From assembly GCA_002438785.1 (NCBI GenBank), contig DJQS01000020.1, positions 19,180-83,179 of the forward strand: a stretch of DNA of 64,000 nucleotides, read 5' to 3'. Under the pieces are notes generated by a model. That model saw only the letters and a program-made list of their open reading frames with translations, did no database searches and was not told the origin of the DNA. This stretch comes from Caryophanales bacterium UBA6380 (GTDB lineage: Bacteria > Bacillota_I > Bacilli_A > RFN20 > CAG-826). Positions within the stretch are counted from its first letter, which is position 1, and every line of letters begins with the position of its first letter. Positions 35,347-44,420 of this stretch are shown here, piece by piece. A program made the position numbers and the translations under genes.

Positions 35347-36468
35347 ATGAAATTTAAAATAATCAGAGATAATTTTCTAAAAGCATTACTAATTGCTTCT
35401 AGAATCTGCCCACAAAAGAGTACTGATCCAATTATTACAAATTTAAAAATTGAATTATTAAATACCGGTTTATATTTAACTGGAACTAATGGAATAATTT
35501 CTATCCGCCATTATCTTCCAATAATTCTAAACGATAAGCAAATAATTCGAGATATGGTTTATGGAGGTATTTTAGTAAATTCATTTTTATTGACTGAAAT
35601 TATTAAAAGAATTGATGGTGATGAAGTATCTTTTGAAGTTATTGATGATTCAATTGTTAAAATTGAAAATGAGAAATCTAATTTTAAATTAAATGGTATT
35701 AGAATTGAAGAATTTAGAGATATAGACTTTGATGAAGAAGGCGCTCGTATTGTTTTATTATCGAAAACTTTTATTGAAACAATAAATCAAGTATCGTTTG
35801 CTGTTTCAACAAAAGATAATAGACCACAACTTACTGCAGTTAATGTAGAAAGTGATACTTCTTGTTTAGTATTTACAGCAACAGACGGTGCTAGACTCGC
35901 TAGAAAAGAATTAGAGGTAGAGGTAAAAGAAAAATTAAATTCTAATATTCCAGGTAAAACATTACAAGAAGTTTTAAGAACTATTACAACTGAAAATAGT
36001 ATTGAATTTTATATAAGTGATAAAAAAGTTTTATTCAAACTTGATAACACTTTAATACAATCTACTTTGATTGCTGGTGATTATCCAAATACAAAAAACA
36101 TAATACCTAAGGTTTCTTATTACACTCTTGAAGTTAATAGTAACGAATTAATTAATGCTATGGAAAGAGTATCTTTATTTTCTAGTGAGCGTGAATTTAT
36201 TGTTAAATTAACAATGAGTGAAAATAAAGTTGAAGTAAGCTCAAAATCTCAACAAACTGGTAGCGGTGTTGAAACAATTACAAATTTTAAATATAAAGGT
36301 GAAAGATTAGAAATTTCTTTTAATAATGAATATGTTAAAAGTGCTATCAAAGCTTTAAATTGTGAAGATGTAACTATTAATTTTTTAGGTGAAATGAAGC
36401 CTTTTACTATTTTAAATAAAAATGATAATTCTGTTATTCAGTTGATTACTCCAGTAAGAACTTATTAA
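35347..36468 (+). CDS. dnaN: DNA polymerase III beta subunit (sliding clamp)
   Basis: The clamp ring holds polymerase on DNA. The 373-residue protein shows three repeated clamp domains: the N-terminal MKFKIIRDNFLKALLIASR, the middle VLLSKTFIETINQVSFAVS and ATDGARLARKELEV, and the C-terminal end FTILNKNDNSVIQLITPVR. AAGGAGA lies ten bases before the ATG. Position after dnaA is standard. Confidence 0.97.
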   Translation: MKFKIIRDNFLKALLIASRICPQKSTDPIITNLKIELLNTGLYLTGTNGIISIRHYLPIILNDKQIIRDMVYGGILVNSFLLTEIIKRIDGDEVSFEVIDDSIVKIENEKSNFKLNGIRIEEFRDIDFDEEGARIVLLSKTFIETINQVSFAVSTKDNRPQLTAVNVESDTSCLVFTATDGARLARKELEVEVKEKLNSNIPGKTLQEVLRTITTENSIEFYISDKKVLFKLDNTLIQSTLIAGDYPNTKNIIPKVSYYTLEVNSNELINAMERVSLFSSEREFIVKLTMSENKVEVSSKSQQTGSGVETITNFKYKGERLEISFNNEYVKSAIKALNCEDVTINFLGEMKPFTILNKNDNSVIQLITPVRTY

Positions 36469-36502
36469 GTTCTAAAAATCTCAAATTTTCTTTTAAATTA
36501 AC

Positions 36503-36529
36503 TTCCTTTAATATATAATATTAAAGGAG
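36503..36529 (+). promoter_or_regulatory. Long palindrome over the yaaA ribosome binding site
   Basis: Ten-base perfect arms, CCTTTAATAT (36505-36514) and ATATTAAAGG (36518-36527), extended by one A-T and one G-T pair, surround ATA. The right arm is the AAAGGAG ribosome binding site of the next gene, eight bases before its ATG. The centre also holds TATAAT (36514-36519). It could mask the start in RNA or mark a promoter. Confidence 0.55.
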
Positions 36530-36537
36530 TTATTTTT

Positions 36538-36765
36538 ATGTTAGAACAAAAAAATATGTTGATTAAAATTTCTTCTGATTACATTACTTTAGGACAATTT
36601 TTAAAATTTACTAATGTAATAAATAACGGAGGTGAAGCAAAACATTTTATTTTAAATAACAATATATTTGTTAATGACGTTTTAACTAAAGAACGTGGCA
36701 AAAAACTACATGAACACGATAAAATAAATATTAATAACTCAGTGTTTTTTGAAATAAGCAAATAA
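36538..36765 (+). CDS. yaaA: S4-domain RNA-binding protein YaaA/RlbA
   Basis: This 75-residue protein consists of an S4-like domain: TLGQFLKFTNVINNGGEAKH, then NIFVNDVLTKERGKKL, the usual signature of the small protein between dnaN and recF in Bacilli. It binds RNA or ribosomes by family analogy. Its stop overlaps the recF start (TAATG). Its ribosome binding site lies in a palindrome, which suggests its output is adjusted separately from dnaN. Confidence 0.9.
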   Translation: MLEQKNMLIKISSDYITLGQFLKFTNVINNGGEAKHFILNNNIFVNDVLTKERGKKLHEHDKININNSVFFEISK

Positions 36766-37835
36766 TGATTTTACAAAATATCAATTTAATTAATTATCGA
36801 AATTATAAAGAATTAAAAATATCTTTTTTTAAAGGAATTAATTATTTTTATGGTAATAATGGTGCAGGCAAAACAAATTTAGTAGAGGCTATTAATTTTT
36901 TATCATTATGTCGTAGTTTTAAAACTAACGATTTAACTACTTTAATAAAAACTAATGAGACTTACGCTTATATTGCTTCAAATATTGAAAATGATTTCAA
37001 AAAAGATTTTATTGAAATATATTTAGATAAAGATGGCAAAAAAATAAATATTGATAAGCAACATATCAATAAAGTAAGTGAATTATCTAATTTTATTAAC
37101 ACAATTGTTTTTACTCCAAAAGATGTTAATTTATTAAAAGATTCACCTAGTGAACGAAGATTATTCTTAAATTTAACAATATCTAAGTTATCTAAAGAAT
37201 ACCAAATTTCGCTATTAAATTATAATAAAATTTTAAAAAGTCGAAATGATTTATTGAAAAAGGATCAAATCGATCATGATTTATTAAATGTCTTAACAAA
37301 TCAATTAATCGAATATTCTCAAATAATTTATTCGTATCGAAAAAAATATATTGAGGATATAAATACATTAATTTCTAAAATTTTTGCAAAAATCGATAAT
37401 CGAAATTTCAGTATTAAAGTAATTTATAAAAGTTTTATTAGTAATCCTGATTTTAAAACAATTGCTAGATTAAAATATAAAGAGTCACTTGATTTAGATA
37501 TCTTAAAAAAAACAACTACAATTGGAGTACATAAAGAAGATTTTATAATTTTATTAAACAATAAAAATGTTGGGTTATACGGTTCACAAGGTGAAAATAG
37601 AATGACTGTTTTATCTTTAAAATTATCTAGTTATTATTTAAAAAGCGAATTTAATCTTAAACCGATTATTATTTTAGATGATGTTTTAAGTGAATTAGAT
37701 GAAAATCATAAATATTTGTTAATAGAATTTTTAAAGAATTTTGATCAAGTATTTATCACTGGAACTAGTGATAAAGAAAGAATAATGCATAAATATTACG
37801 TTTCTAATAATAATATTGAATTAATGGAGGAATAG
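36765..37835 (+). CDS. recF: DNA replication and repair protein RecF
   Basis: RecF loads RecA at gaps with RecO and RecR. The 356-residue SMC-like ATPase has Walker A GNNGAGKTNLVEAI near residue 30, a coiled middle part, the signature GSQGENRMTVLSLKL and Walker B PIIILDDVLSELD. It starts on the last base of the yaaA stop and ends two bases before gyrB. Arrangement as in Bacillus. Confidence 0.96.
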   Translation: MILQNINLINYRNYKELKISFFKGINYFYGNNGAGKTNLVEAINFLSLCRSFKTNDLTTLIKTNETYAYIASNIENDFKKDFIEIYLDKDGKKINIDKQHINKVSELSNFINTIVFTPKDVNLLKDSPSERRLFLNLTISKLSKEYQISLLNYNKILKSRNDLLKKDQIDHDLLNVLTNQLIEYSQIIYSYRKKYIEDINTLISKIFAKIDNRNFSIKVIYKSFISNPDFKTIARLKYKESLDLDILKKTTTIGVHKEDFIILLNNKNVGLYGSQGENRMTVLSLKLSSYYLKSEFNLKPIIILDDVLSELDENHKYLLIEFLKNFDQVFITGTSDKERIMHKYYVSNNNIELMEE

Positions 37836-37837
37836 AA

Positions 37838-39937
37838 ATGGGAGAGAAAGATAAATTAGTACAAACTGATTTAAGTAAAGAAAATCCTGATAATCAATTA
37901 ATTGATGAATCAGAAGGTTTTAATGAGCAAGAAAAAAATGTAGATAATAATTTATCTAGTGAAATTATTACTAATATTGACGAAAAAGATTTAGAAAAAG
38001 CAAAAAAAGATTACACAGGTAAAGATATAACTGTTTTAGATGGTTTGGATGCTGTAAGAAAAAGACCTGGTATGTATATTGGTTCAACTAGTGCGACTGG
38101 TCTTCATCATTTAGTCTGGGAAATTGTTGATAATGGTATCGATGAAGCTCTAGCAGGATATTGTAATGAAATTGATGTTTCTATAAATCCTGATAATTCA
38201 ATAACTGTTAAAGATAATGGCCGTGGTATTCCTTGTGATATTGTTGAAAAAACTGGTTTAAGTGCTGTTGAAACTGTTTATACTGTTTTGCATGCTGGAG
38301 GTAAATTTGGTGGTGGCGGATATAAAGTTTCTGGTGGTTTGCATGGTGTTGGCGCTAGTGTTGTTAATGCATTAAGCAGTTTTGTTGATATTTATGTTCA
38401 TCGTGATGGAAAGATTTTCTATATAAGATTTGAAAATGGTGGACATGCTGTCGATCGACTTAAAATAGTCGGTGAATGTAATGATACTGGAACAATTGTT
38501 ACATTTAAACCTGATCCTAAAATTTTTAAAGAAACCACCGTTTTTAATTTTGATATCGTAAATAATAGATTAAGACAAATGGCTTTCTTAAACAAAGGAG
38601 TTCGCATTAATTTACACGATTTAAGAGTTACACCAAATGTTAATGTTTCATATCATTATGAAGGCGGAATTAAAGAATATGTACAATATTTAGATAAAGA
38701 CGCTAATAGATTATTCGACGATGTAATTTATTGTGATGGTGCTCAAGAATTTATTGAAAACGATGTTAAAGAACTAATTTATGTTGAAGTTGCCATGCAA
38801 TACACTAGTTCATATAACGATAAAATTTACAGTTATTGTAATAATGTTTCTACTGGTGATGGTGGTATGCATGAAGATGGGTTTAATTTAGCTATTGTTC
38901 GTGTCTTCAACAATTATGCTCGTAATAATAAATTCTTAAAAGATAATGATAAAGAAAAAATAACTGTAGATGATTGTAAAGAAGGATTAACCGCTATTAT
39001 TAGTGTTAAACATCCTAATCCTCAATATGAAGGGCAAACTAAAGGAAAATTAGGCAATTTAGAAGTTAAAAAATTAGTAAGTAATGTTGTTGGCGAAAAA
39101 CTTGAAAAATTCTTGTTAGAGAATAAGCCAATCGCCACGATTATTATGAATAAAATTAAAAGCGCTTATGAAGCTAGACTTGCTGCTAGAGCTGCTAAAG
39201 AAAATATTCGTCGTAAAAATGTTTTAGAAATTAATACATTACCTGGTAAATTAGCTGATTGTAGTTCAAATAATCCTGAGGAATGTGAATTATTTATTGT
39301 TGAAGGTAATTCTGCAGGAGGAAGCGCTAAAGCAGGTAGAGATAGTAAGACTCAAGCAATTTTGCCTTTAAGAGGTAAAATTTTAAATGTTCAAAAAGCT
39401 CAAATTCATCGAATTTATGATAATGCAGAAATTGGTAATATGATTGCTGCTATTGGTGCAGGATTTGGAGAAGATTTTGATATTGCTAAAATTAGATACC
39501 ATAAAATTGTTATTATGACTGATGCTGATGTTGATGGTTCGCATATTCGAATCTTACTTTTAACATTCTTCCATAGGTTTATGAAGCCTTTAATTGATCA
39601 CGGTTATATTTATATTGCTCAACCTCCGTTATATAAAGTTGAATATAAAGGCACCCCTTATTATTGCTATAGTGATGAACAATTAGAAAGAGTAAGAGCA
39701 AAGCTTGAACTAAAGCCAGGTTATCCTTATCAAAGATATAAAGGACTTGGTGAAATGGATGCAGATCAACTTGAAGAAACAACAATGGATCCAGCAAAAC
39801 GCAAAATGCTTCGAGTAACTGTTGATGATGCAATGCTTGCTGATCAAGTCTTTAGTGATTTAATGGGAGAAGAGGTTGCTCCACGTACTGAATTCATTGA
39901 AAAGAATGCAAAATTTGTTAAAAATCTTGATATTTAA
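37838..39937 (+). CDS. gyrB: DNA gyrase subunit B
   Basis: The ATPase subunit of gyrase has 699 residues, about 55 more than usual at the N terminus. This extension (MGEKDKLVQTDLSKENP and on) is acidic and low in complexity. The conserved part begins near ITVLDGLDAVRKRPGMYIGS. The ATP lid is GGGGYKVSGGLHGVGASVVN; Toprim motifs are EGNSAGGSAKAGRD and DADVDGSHIRILLL. The next in-frame Met before the ATPase core is the core itself, so the extension seems real. A good ribosome binding site (GGAGG) lies before the chosen ATG. Confidence 0.96.
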   Translation: MGEKDKLVQTDLSKENPDNQLIDESEGFNEQEKNVDNNLSSEIITNIDEKDLEKAKKDYTGKDITVLDGLDAVRKRPGMYIGSTSATGLHHLVWEIVDNGIDEALAGYCNEIDVSINPDNSITVKDNGRGIPCDIVEKTGLSAVETVYTVLHAGGKFGGGGYKVSGGLHGVGASVVNALSSFVDIYVHRDGKIFYIRFENGGHAVDRLKIVGECNDTGTIVTFKPDPKIFKETTVFNFDIVNNRLRQMAFLNKGVRINLHDLRVTPNVNVSYHYEGGIKEYVQYLDKDANRLFDDVIYCDGAQEFIENDVKELIYVEVAMQYTSSYNDKIYSYCNNVSTGDGGMHEDGFNLAIVRVFNNYARNNKFLKDNDKEKITVDDCKEGLTAIISVKHPNPQYEGQTKGKLGNLEVKKLVSNVVGEKLEKFLLENKPIATIIMNKIKSAYEARLAARAAKENIRRKNVLEINTLPGKLADCSSNNPEECELFIVEGNSAGGSAKAGRDSKTQAILPLRGKILNVQKAQIHRIYDNAEIGNMIAAIGAGFGEDFDIAKIRYHKIVIMTDADVDGSHIRILLLTFFHRFMKPLIDHGYIYIAQPPLYKVEYKGTPYYCYSDEQLERVRAKLELKPGYPYQRYKGLGEMDADQLEETTMDPAKRKMLRVTVDDAMLADQVFSDLMGEEVAPRTEFIEKNAKFVKNLDI

Positions 39938-39948
39938 GGAGATTATTT

Positions 39949-42498
39949 ATGGCTGATGAAATAAAAAAAGATGATGTAAATATTGATGAAGAAGAAAAAT
40001 TAAAGCAAGAAAACGCTTCATACGAAGCAGGTATTGTTCCTTCTTTAAAAGATACTGAGATATCAAGTGAAGTTAAAAATAGTTTCTTAGATTATGCAAT
40101 GAGTGTCATTGTTTCAAGAGCGATTCCTGATGTTAGAGATGGCTTAAAACCTGTTCATAGAAGATGTATTTTCGGAATGTATGATGCTGGCTATACTAGC
40201 GACAAACCATTTGTTAAATCTGCTAGGATTGTTGGTGATGTCATGGGAAAATATCATCCTCATGGTGATAGCGCAATTTATAATACAATCGTTAGATTAG
40301 CTCAACCCTTCTCGATGCGTTATACCTTAGCTGATGGTCATGGTAATTTTGGTAGTATGGATGGCGATGAAGCAGCTGCTATGCGTTACACTGAATGTCG
40401 TATGTCTAAAATTGCTTTAGAAATGGTAAGAGATATCAATTTAGATACGGTGGACTTTGTTCCTAATTATGATGGTTCACTTGAAGAACCTTCTGTTTTA
40501 CCATCCAAAATTCCTAATTTATTAATAAATGGTAGTGATGGAATCGCTGTTGGTATGGCAACAAAAATGCCACCACATAACCTAAAAGAAGTTATTGATG
40601 GTATTGTTGCTTATAGTAAAAATAATGACATTACTACTGAGGAATTAATGAAATTTATTAAAGCACCAGATTTTCCAACTGGTGGAATAATTTATGGTTT
40701 AGGTGGCGTAAGGGATGCTTATGAAAAAGGTAGAGGTACTTTTAGATTAAGAGCTAGAACTGAAATTAGTGAAATGGCTAATGGAAAAAGTAAAATTACA
40801 ATTACTGAAATTCCTTATCAAGTAAATAAAGCTGTTTTAGTTAGTAAAATTGGGGAATTAGCTAGAGATAAAATAATTGATGGAATTACTTCTATTAAAG
40901 ATTATTCTAAAGGCAATGTTCATATTGAAATTGAATGTCGTAGAGATGTAGTTCCACAAGTTGTTTTAAATCAATTATTTAAAAATACTCAACTTGAAGT
41001 AAGTTATGGCGTTATTAATTTATGTATAAGTAATGGCGCTCCAAAAATTTTATCATTAAAAGATTTAATTAAAGATTATTTAGATCATCAAACTAATGTT
41101 GAAGAAAGAAAAATTAAATTTTTGAAGAAAAAAGATGAAGATAGAAAACATATTGTTGAAGGATTATTAAAGGTTCATGACAATATTGATGAAGTTGTTC
41201 ATTTAGCAAAAAATAGTGCAAGCCCAACAGATTTTGGCAATAAATTAATGAGTCAATTTGGCTTAAGTGAGCCTCAATCTAAAGCTGTTGTTGCTATGAC
41301 TTTAGGTAGACTTACTGGACTTGAAACTCAAAAACTTCTTGATGAAGAAAAAATGCTTATTGCTAATATTGAACGTTATACTTTCATTTTATCAAGTTAT
41401 GAAAATTTATTAGCTGAAGTCATTAAAGATTTAGAAGAAGTTAAAAAGAAATATGGTGATGATAGACGTAGTTCGATAAGCACTGAAATAACTTCAATTG
41501 ATGACGAAGATTTAATCCCTGAAGAAGATATTGTTATTACTTTAACTGAAAAAGGCTATATTAAAAGAATGTCTAATGATGAATTCAGAGCACAAAATCG
41601 TGGTGGAATGGGTGTTAAAGGCATGACTGTTTACGAGGATGATGAAGTTATAATGATGGTAAGTAGCAATACTCATACAGATATTTTATTCTTTACTAAT
41701 AAAGGCCGAGTATATAGACGTAGAGGGCATGAAATAATTTCTACTTCAAGACAAGGTAAAGGAATTCCTGTTGGGAATCTTATAGATTTAGAAAAAGGTG
41801 AAAGAGTAGTATCGCTAATTGGATGTGATGATTATAAAAATAAATACTTATTCTTTGCTACAAAAAACGGAATCGTTAAACGTACATCGCTTGAAGAATT
41901 TGAAAGAATAAATACTAACGGGAAATATGCAATTACTTTTAAAGAAGATGATAGCTTATTAAATGTCTCTGTAACAAATGGAAATGCTCTTATTGCTTTA
42001 GCAACTGATGAAGGTCAACTTTGTTTATTTAATGAAAATAGTGTTAGATCTATGGGTAGAACTGCTTCTGGTGTTAAAGGTATTAACACTAAAGGAGCGA
42101 CAGTTATTGCTTTAGCTACTTCTTTAAGTGGTGATAAAGTCTTTGTACTTAGTGAAAATGGATTAGGTAAATTATCACCATTAAGTGAATATCGACAAAC
42201 AAATCGTGGCGCTGGTGGTGTTATAACTATCAAAGTAACTGAAAAAACTGGCAAACTTGTTGGAATGAATATTGTTCATGGTGATGAAGATGTTGTTATA
42301 ATTACTAATAATGGAACTGTTATTAGAACACCATTATCACAAGTTAGAGAATGTGGACGTAATTCTCAAGGAGTAAAAGTAATAAATTTAAAAGAGAAAG
42401 AATCTGTTTCAAGTTTTACAATTATTCCTCATGAAGAAGAAAATCAAAATACAGAAAATAGTGACGAATTAGTAGAAAAGCCTGCAGAAGTTAAATAA
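39949..42498 (+). CDS. gyrA: DNA gyrase subunit A
   Basis: The breakage-reunion subunit of gyrase has 849 residues. The catalytic Tyr is in AAAMRYTECRM. The C-terminal domain carries repeated blades and the GyrA box (QNRGGMGVKG). In the quinolone-determining region, KYHPHGDSAIYNTIV keeps the Ser at E. coli position 83 but has Asn (residue 112) at position 87, where susceptible bacteria have Asp or Glu. Eleven bases after gyrB, with AAGGAGA before the start. Confidence 0.97.
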   Translation: MADEIKKDDVNIDEEEKLKQENASYEAGIVPSLKDTEISSEVKNSFLDYAMSVIVSRAIPDVRDGLKPVHRRCIFGMYDAGYTSDKPFVKSARIVGDVMGKYHPHGDSAIYNTIVRLAQPFSMRYTLADGHGNFGSMDGDEAAAMRYTECRMSKIALEMVRDINLDTVDFVPNYDGSLEEPSVLPSKIPNLLINGSDGIAVGMATKMPPHNLKEVIDGIVAYSKNNDITTEELMKFIKAPDFPTGGIIYGLGGVRDAYEKGRGTFRLRARTEISEMANGKSKITITEIPYQVNKAVLVSKIGELARDKIIDGITSIKDYSKGNVHIEIECRRDVVPQVVLNQLFKNTQLEVSYGVINLCISNGAPKILSLKDLIKDYLDHQTNVEERKIKFLKKKDEDRKHIVEGLLKVHDNIDEVVHLAKNSASPTDFGNKLMSQFGLSEPQSKAVVAMTLGRLTGLETQKLLDEEKMLIANIERYTFILSSYENLLAEVIKDLEEVKKKYGDDRRSSISTEITSIDDEDLIPEEDIVITLTEKGYIKRMSNDEFRAQNRGGMGVKGMTVYEDDEVIMMVSSNTHTDILFFTNKGRVYRRRGHEIISTSRQGKGIPVGNLIDLEKGERVVSLIGCDDYKNKYLFFATKNGIVKRTSLEEFERINTNGKYAITFKEDDSLLNVSVTNGNALIALATDEGQLCLFNENSVRSMGRTASGVKGINTKGATVIALATSLSGDKVFVLSENGLGKLSPLSEYRQTNRGAGGVITIKVTEKTGKLVGMNIVHGDEDVVIITNNGTVIRTPLSQVRECGRNSQGVKVINLKEKESVSSFTIIPHEEENQNTENSDELVEKPAEVK

Positions 42499-42512
42499 AA
42501 AAGGAGAAAATT

Positions 42513-43793
42513 ATGTTAGATTTAAATTATTTAATAGAGCATCAAGAACATGTTCAAGAACTTCTTAAAAGAAAAGAATATGACGTTGATTTAAATGAAC
42601 TTGTTAATTTAATTAAGGAAAAGAAAAAATTGATTGTTGAAGTTGAATCAAATAAGGCACTTCAAAATAAATTATCAAAATCAGTTCCTCAAGTTAAAAA
42701 GGAAGGCGGAGATGTTTCAAAAATTTTTAAAGAAGTTAAAGAGTTAGGCGAGCAAAATAAAGATAAAGAAGAGAAACTAGCCAATTTAGAAGAAAAAATT
42801 AATTCGATTGCATTTGCCTTACCTAATTTACCTGATGAAGATCTTCTTTCTGGTGGTAAAGAAAATAACAAACCAATTTATTTTTATAAAGAGCAACCTA
42901 AATTCAACTTTAAAATTAAAAATCATGTTGAACTTGCTGAATCGTTAGGTCTTATTGATTATGATAGGGCTGCAAAAATTAGTGGCCATGGTACATGGAT
43001 TTATACAAATCAAGGTGCCTTACTTGAATGGGCTTTAATAAATTATTTTATTGCTAATCACTTAAAAGATGGATTTACCTTTATCCTTCCTCCACATTTA
43101 TTAAATTATGAAAGTGGATTCACTGCTGGTCAATTTCCTAAATTTGAAAAAGATGTCTTTGAAATAGCTGATGTTACACCTAAGAAATTTTTATTGCCTA
43201 CTGCTGAGACTGCTTTAGTTAATTTACATCGTGATGAGGTATTATCAAGTGATGAATTACCTAAAAAATATTTTGCTTATACGCCTTGTTATCGTAAGGA
43301 AGCAGGAAGCTATCGTAGCGAAGAAAGAGGAATGATTCGTGGATATCAATTTAATAAAGTTGAGATGGTTGAATACACTAAAGATGATGATAGTGATAGA
43401 GCTTTTGAAGAATTATTAAATAAAGCTAAGAGATTATTAGAAGGATTAGGATTACATTATCGTATTTCCAAACTTGCAGCCGCTGATTGTTCACATTCAA
43501 TGGCTAGAACATATGATTTAGAAGTTTATTTACCTTCCCTTAATATTTATAAAGAAGTTTCTAGTGTTTCTAATGCTAGAGATTATCAAGCTCGTAGAGG
43601 AAGAATGCGTTATAAAGACGAAAACGGAAAAATGCATTTTATGCATACATTAAATGGATCTGGCTTAGCAACAAGTCGTGTATTTCCTGCAATATTAGAG
43701 CAATATCAACAAGAAGATGGTAGTGTTTTAGTTCCTGAAGTATTGCAACCTTACATGGGTGGAATAAAAGTACTTAAACCTATTAAAAAATAA
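42513..43793 (+). CDS. serS: Seryl-tRNA synthetase
   Basis: This enzyme charges tRNA-Ser. The 426-residue class II enzyme has the N-terminal coiled-coil arm (about residues 30-105), motif 2 CYRKEAGSYRSEERGMIRGY and motif 3 NGSGLATSRVFPAILE. It begins 14 bases after gyrA with AAGGAGA, so it is probably in the same transcript; there is no room for a T-box leader. The SRP RNA gene follows at once. Confidence 0.96.
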   Translation: MLDLNYLIEHQEHVQELLKRKEYDVDLNELVNLIKEKKKLIVEVESNKALQNKLSKSVPQVKKEGGDVSKIFKEVKELGEQNKDKEEKLANLEEKINSIAFALPNLPDEDLLSGGKENNKPIYFYKEQPKFNFKIKNHVELAESLGLIDYDRAAKISGHGTWIYTNQGALLEWALINYFIANHLKDGFTFILPPHLLNYESGFTAGQFPKFEKDVFEIADVTPKKFLLPTAETALVNLHRDEVLSSDELPKKYFAYTPCYRKEAGSYRSEERGMIRGYQFNKVEMVEYTKDDDSDRAFEELLNKAKRLLEGLGLHYRISKLAAADCSHSMARTYDLEVYLPSLNIYKEVSSVSNARDYQARRGRMRYKDENGKMHFMHTLNGSGLATSRVFPAILEQYQQEDGSVLVPEVLQPYMGGIKVLKPIKK

Positions 43794-43801
43794 TGTATAA
43801 T
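43774..43801 (+). promoter_or_regulatory. Possible promoter of the SRP RNA gene
   Basis: A perfect TATAAT at 43796-43801 stands five to ten bases before the RNA. The -35 candidate TTAAAC (43774-43779) is weak and lies in the end of serS. Confidence 0.5.
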
Positions 43802-43805
43802 AATA

Positions 43806-43890
43806 GAGCCATTGCGAGTTAGTCTTTCGAACCAGGTCAGGATGGGAACATAGCAGCCTTAAGAATTTCGCTAACTGTGCAATGGTTTTA
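43806..43890 (+). ncRNA. ffs: Signal recognition particle RNA, small bacterial type
   Basis: The apical Ffh-binding hairpin is clear: CCAGGTCAGGATGGGAACAT followed by AGCAGCCTTAAG. The ends close a long helix, AGCCATTGC at 43807-43815 with GCAATGGTTT, and AGTTAG with CTAACT. At about 80 nucleotides without an Alu part it is the short 4.5S form. A T-rich tail (TTTTATTTTATTT) ends it. Place between serS and tadA is the same as scr in Bacillus. Confidence 0.92.
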
Positions 43891-43913
43891 TTTTATTTAA
43901 GTAATTATAGATT

Positions 43914-44357
43914 ATGAACGAACATGAAAAATTTATGCATTATGCATATCTAGAAGCTTTAAAAGCTTATAAAGAAAATGAAATTCCTGTTGGAGCTATA
44001 ATTTTAGATAAAGATAATAAAGTTATAGCTAGAGCCCATAATAAAAAAAATAAGTGCAATGATGTTACTGCTCATGCTGAAATTTTAGCAATTAAAAAAG
44101 CTTCTAAAAAATTAAAATCATGGCATCTTGATGAATGTAAAATTTATATAACAGTAGAGCCTTGTTTAATGTGTTCTAGTGCTATTTTGCAATCTAGAAT
44201 TAAATCTATTTATTATGGTGTTGAATCAACGTTTAATGAATTAAGTCTAAAATATTTATCTGATTATTTATTTGATAATAATATTGAAGTAAAAGGAAAT
44301 ATTTTAAGTGATGAGATAAGTATTTTACTATCAAATTTCTTTAATAAAATAAGATAA
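43914..44357 (+). CDS. tadA: tRNA-specific adenosine deaminase TadA
   Basis: TadA converts wobble A34 to inosine in tRNA-Arg. The 147-residue protein has the deaminase motifs TAHAEILAI (zinc His and catalytic Glu) and PCLMCSSAI (two zinc Cys), plus IPVGAIIL near the N terminus. In Bacillus it is followed by dnaX; here an ABC transporter gene follows, so synteny breaks at this point. Confidence 0.94.
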   Translation: MNEHEKFMHYAYLEALKAYKENEIPVGAIILDKDNKVIARAHNKKNKCNDVTAHAEILAIKKASKKLKSWHLDECKIYITVEPCLMCSSAILQSRIKSIYYGVESTFNELSLKYLSDYLFDNNIEVKGNILSDEISILLSNFFNKIR

Positions 44358-44420
44358 TTTTAATATAATTTTACTATGTAAAAAAATATAATTAATGTAT
44401 ACTTTTTTTGAGGTAAAAAT

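Noticed and set aside
42499..42512. T-box leader of serS
   Set aside because: Only 14 bases separate gyrA and serS, too short for a T-box.
44358..44420. A precise promoter for the MacB-like operon
   Set aside because: Several TATAAT/TATACT-like boxes lie in this AT-rich gap, but none has a convincing -35 partner.
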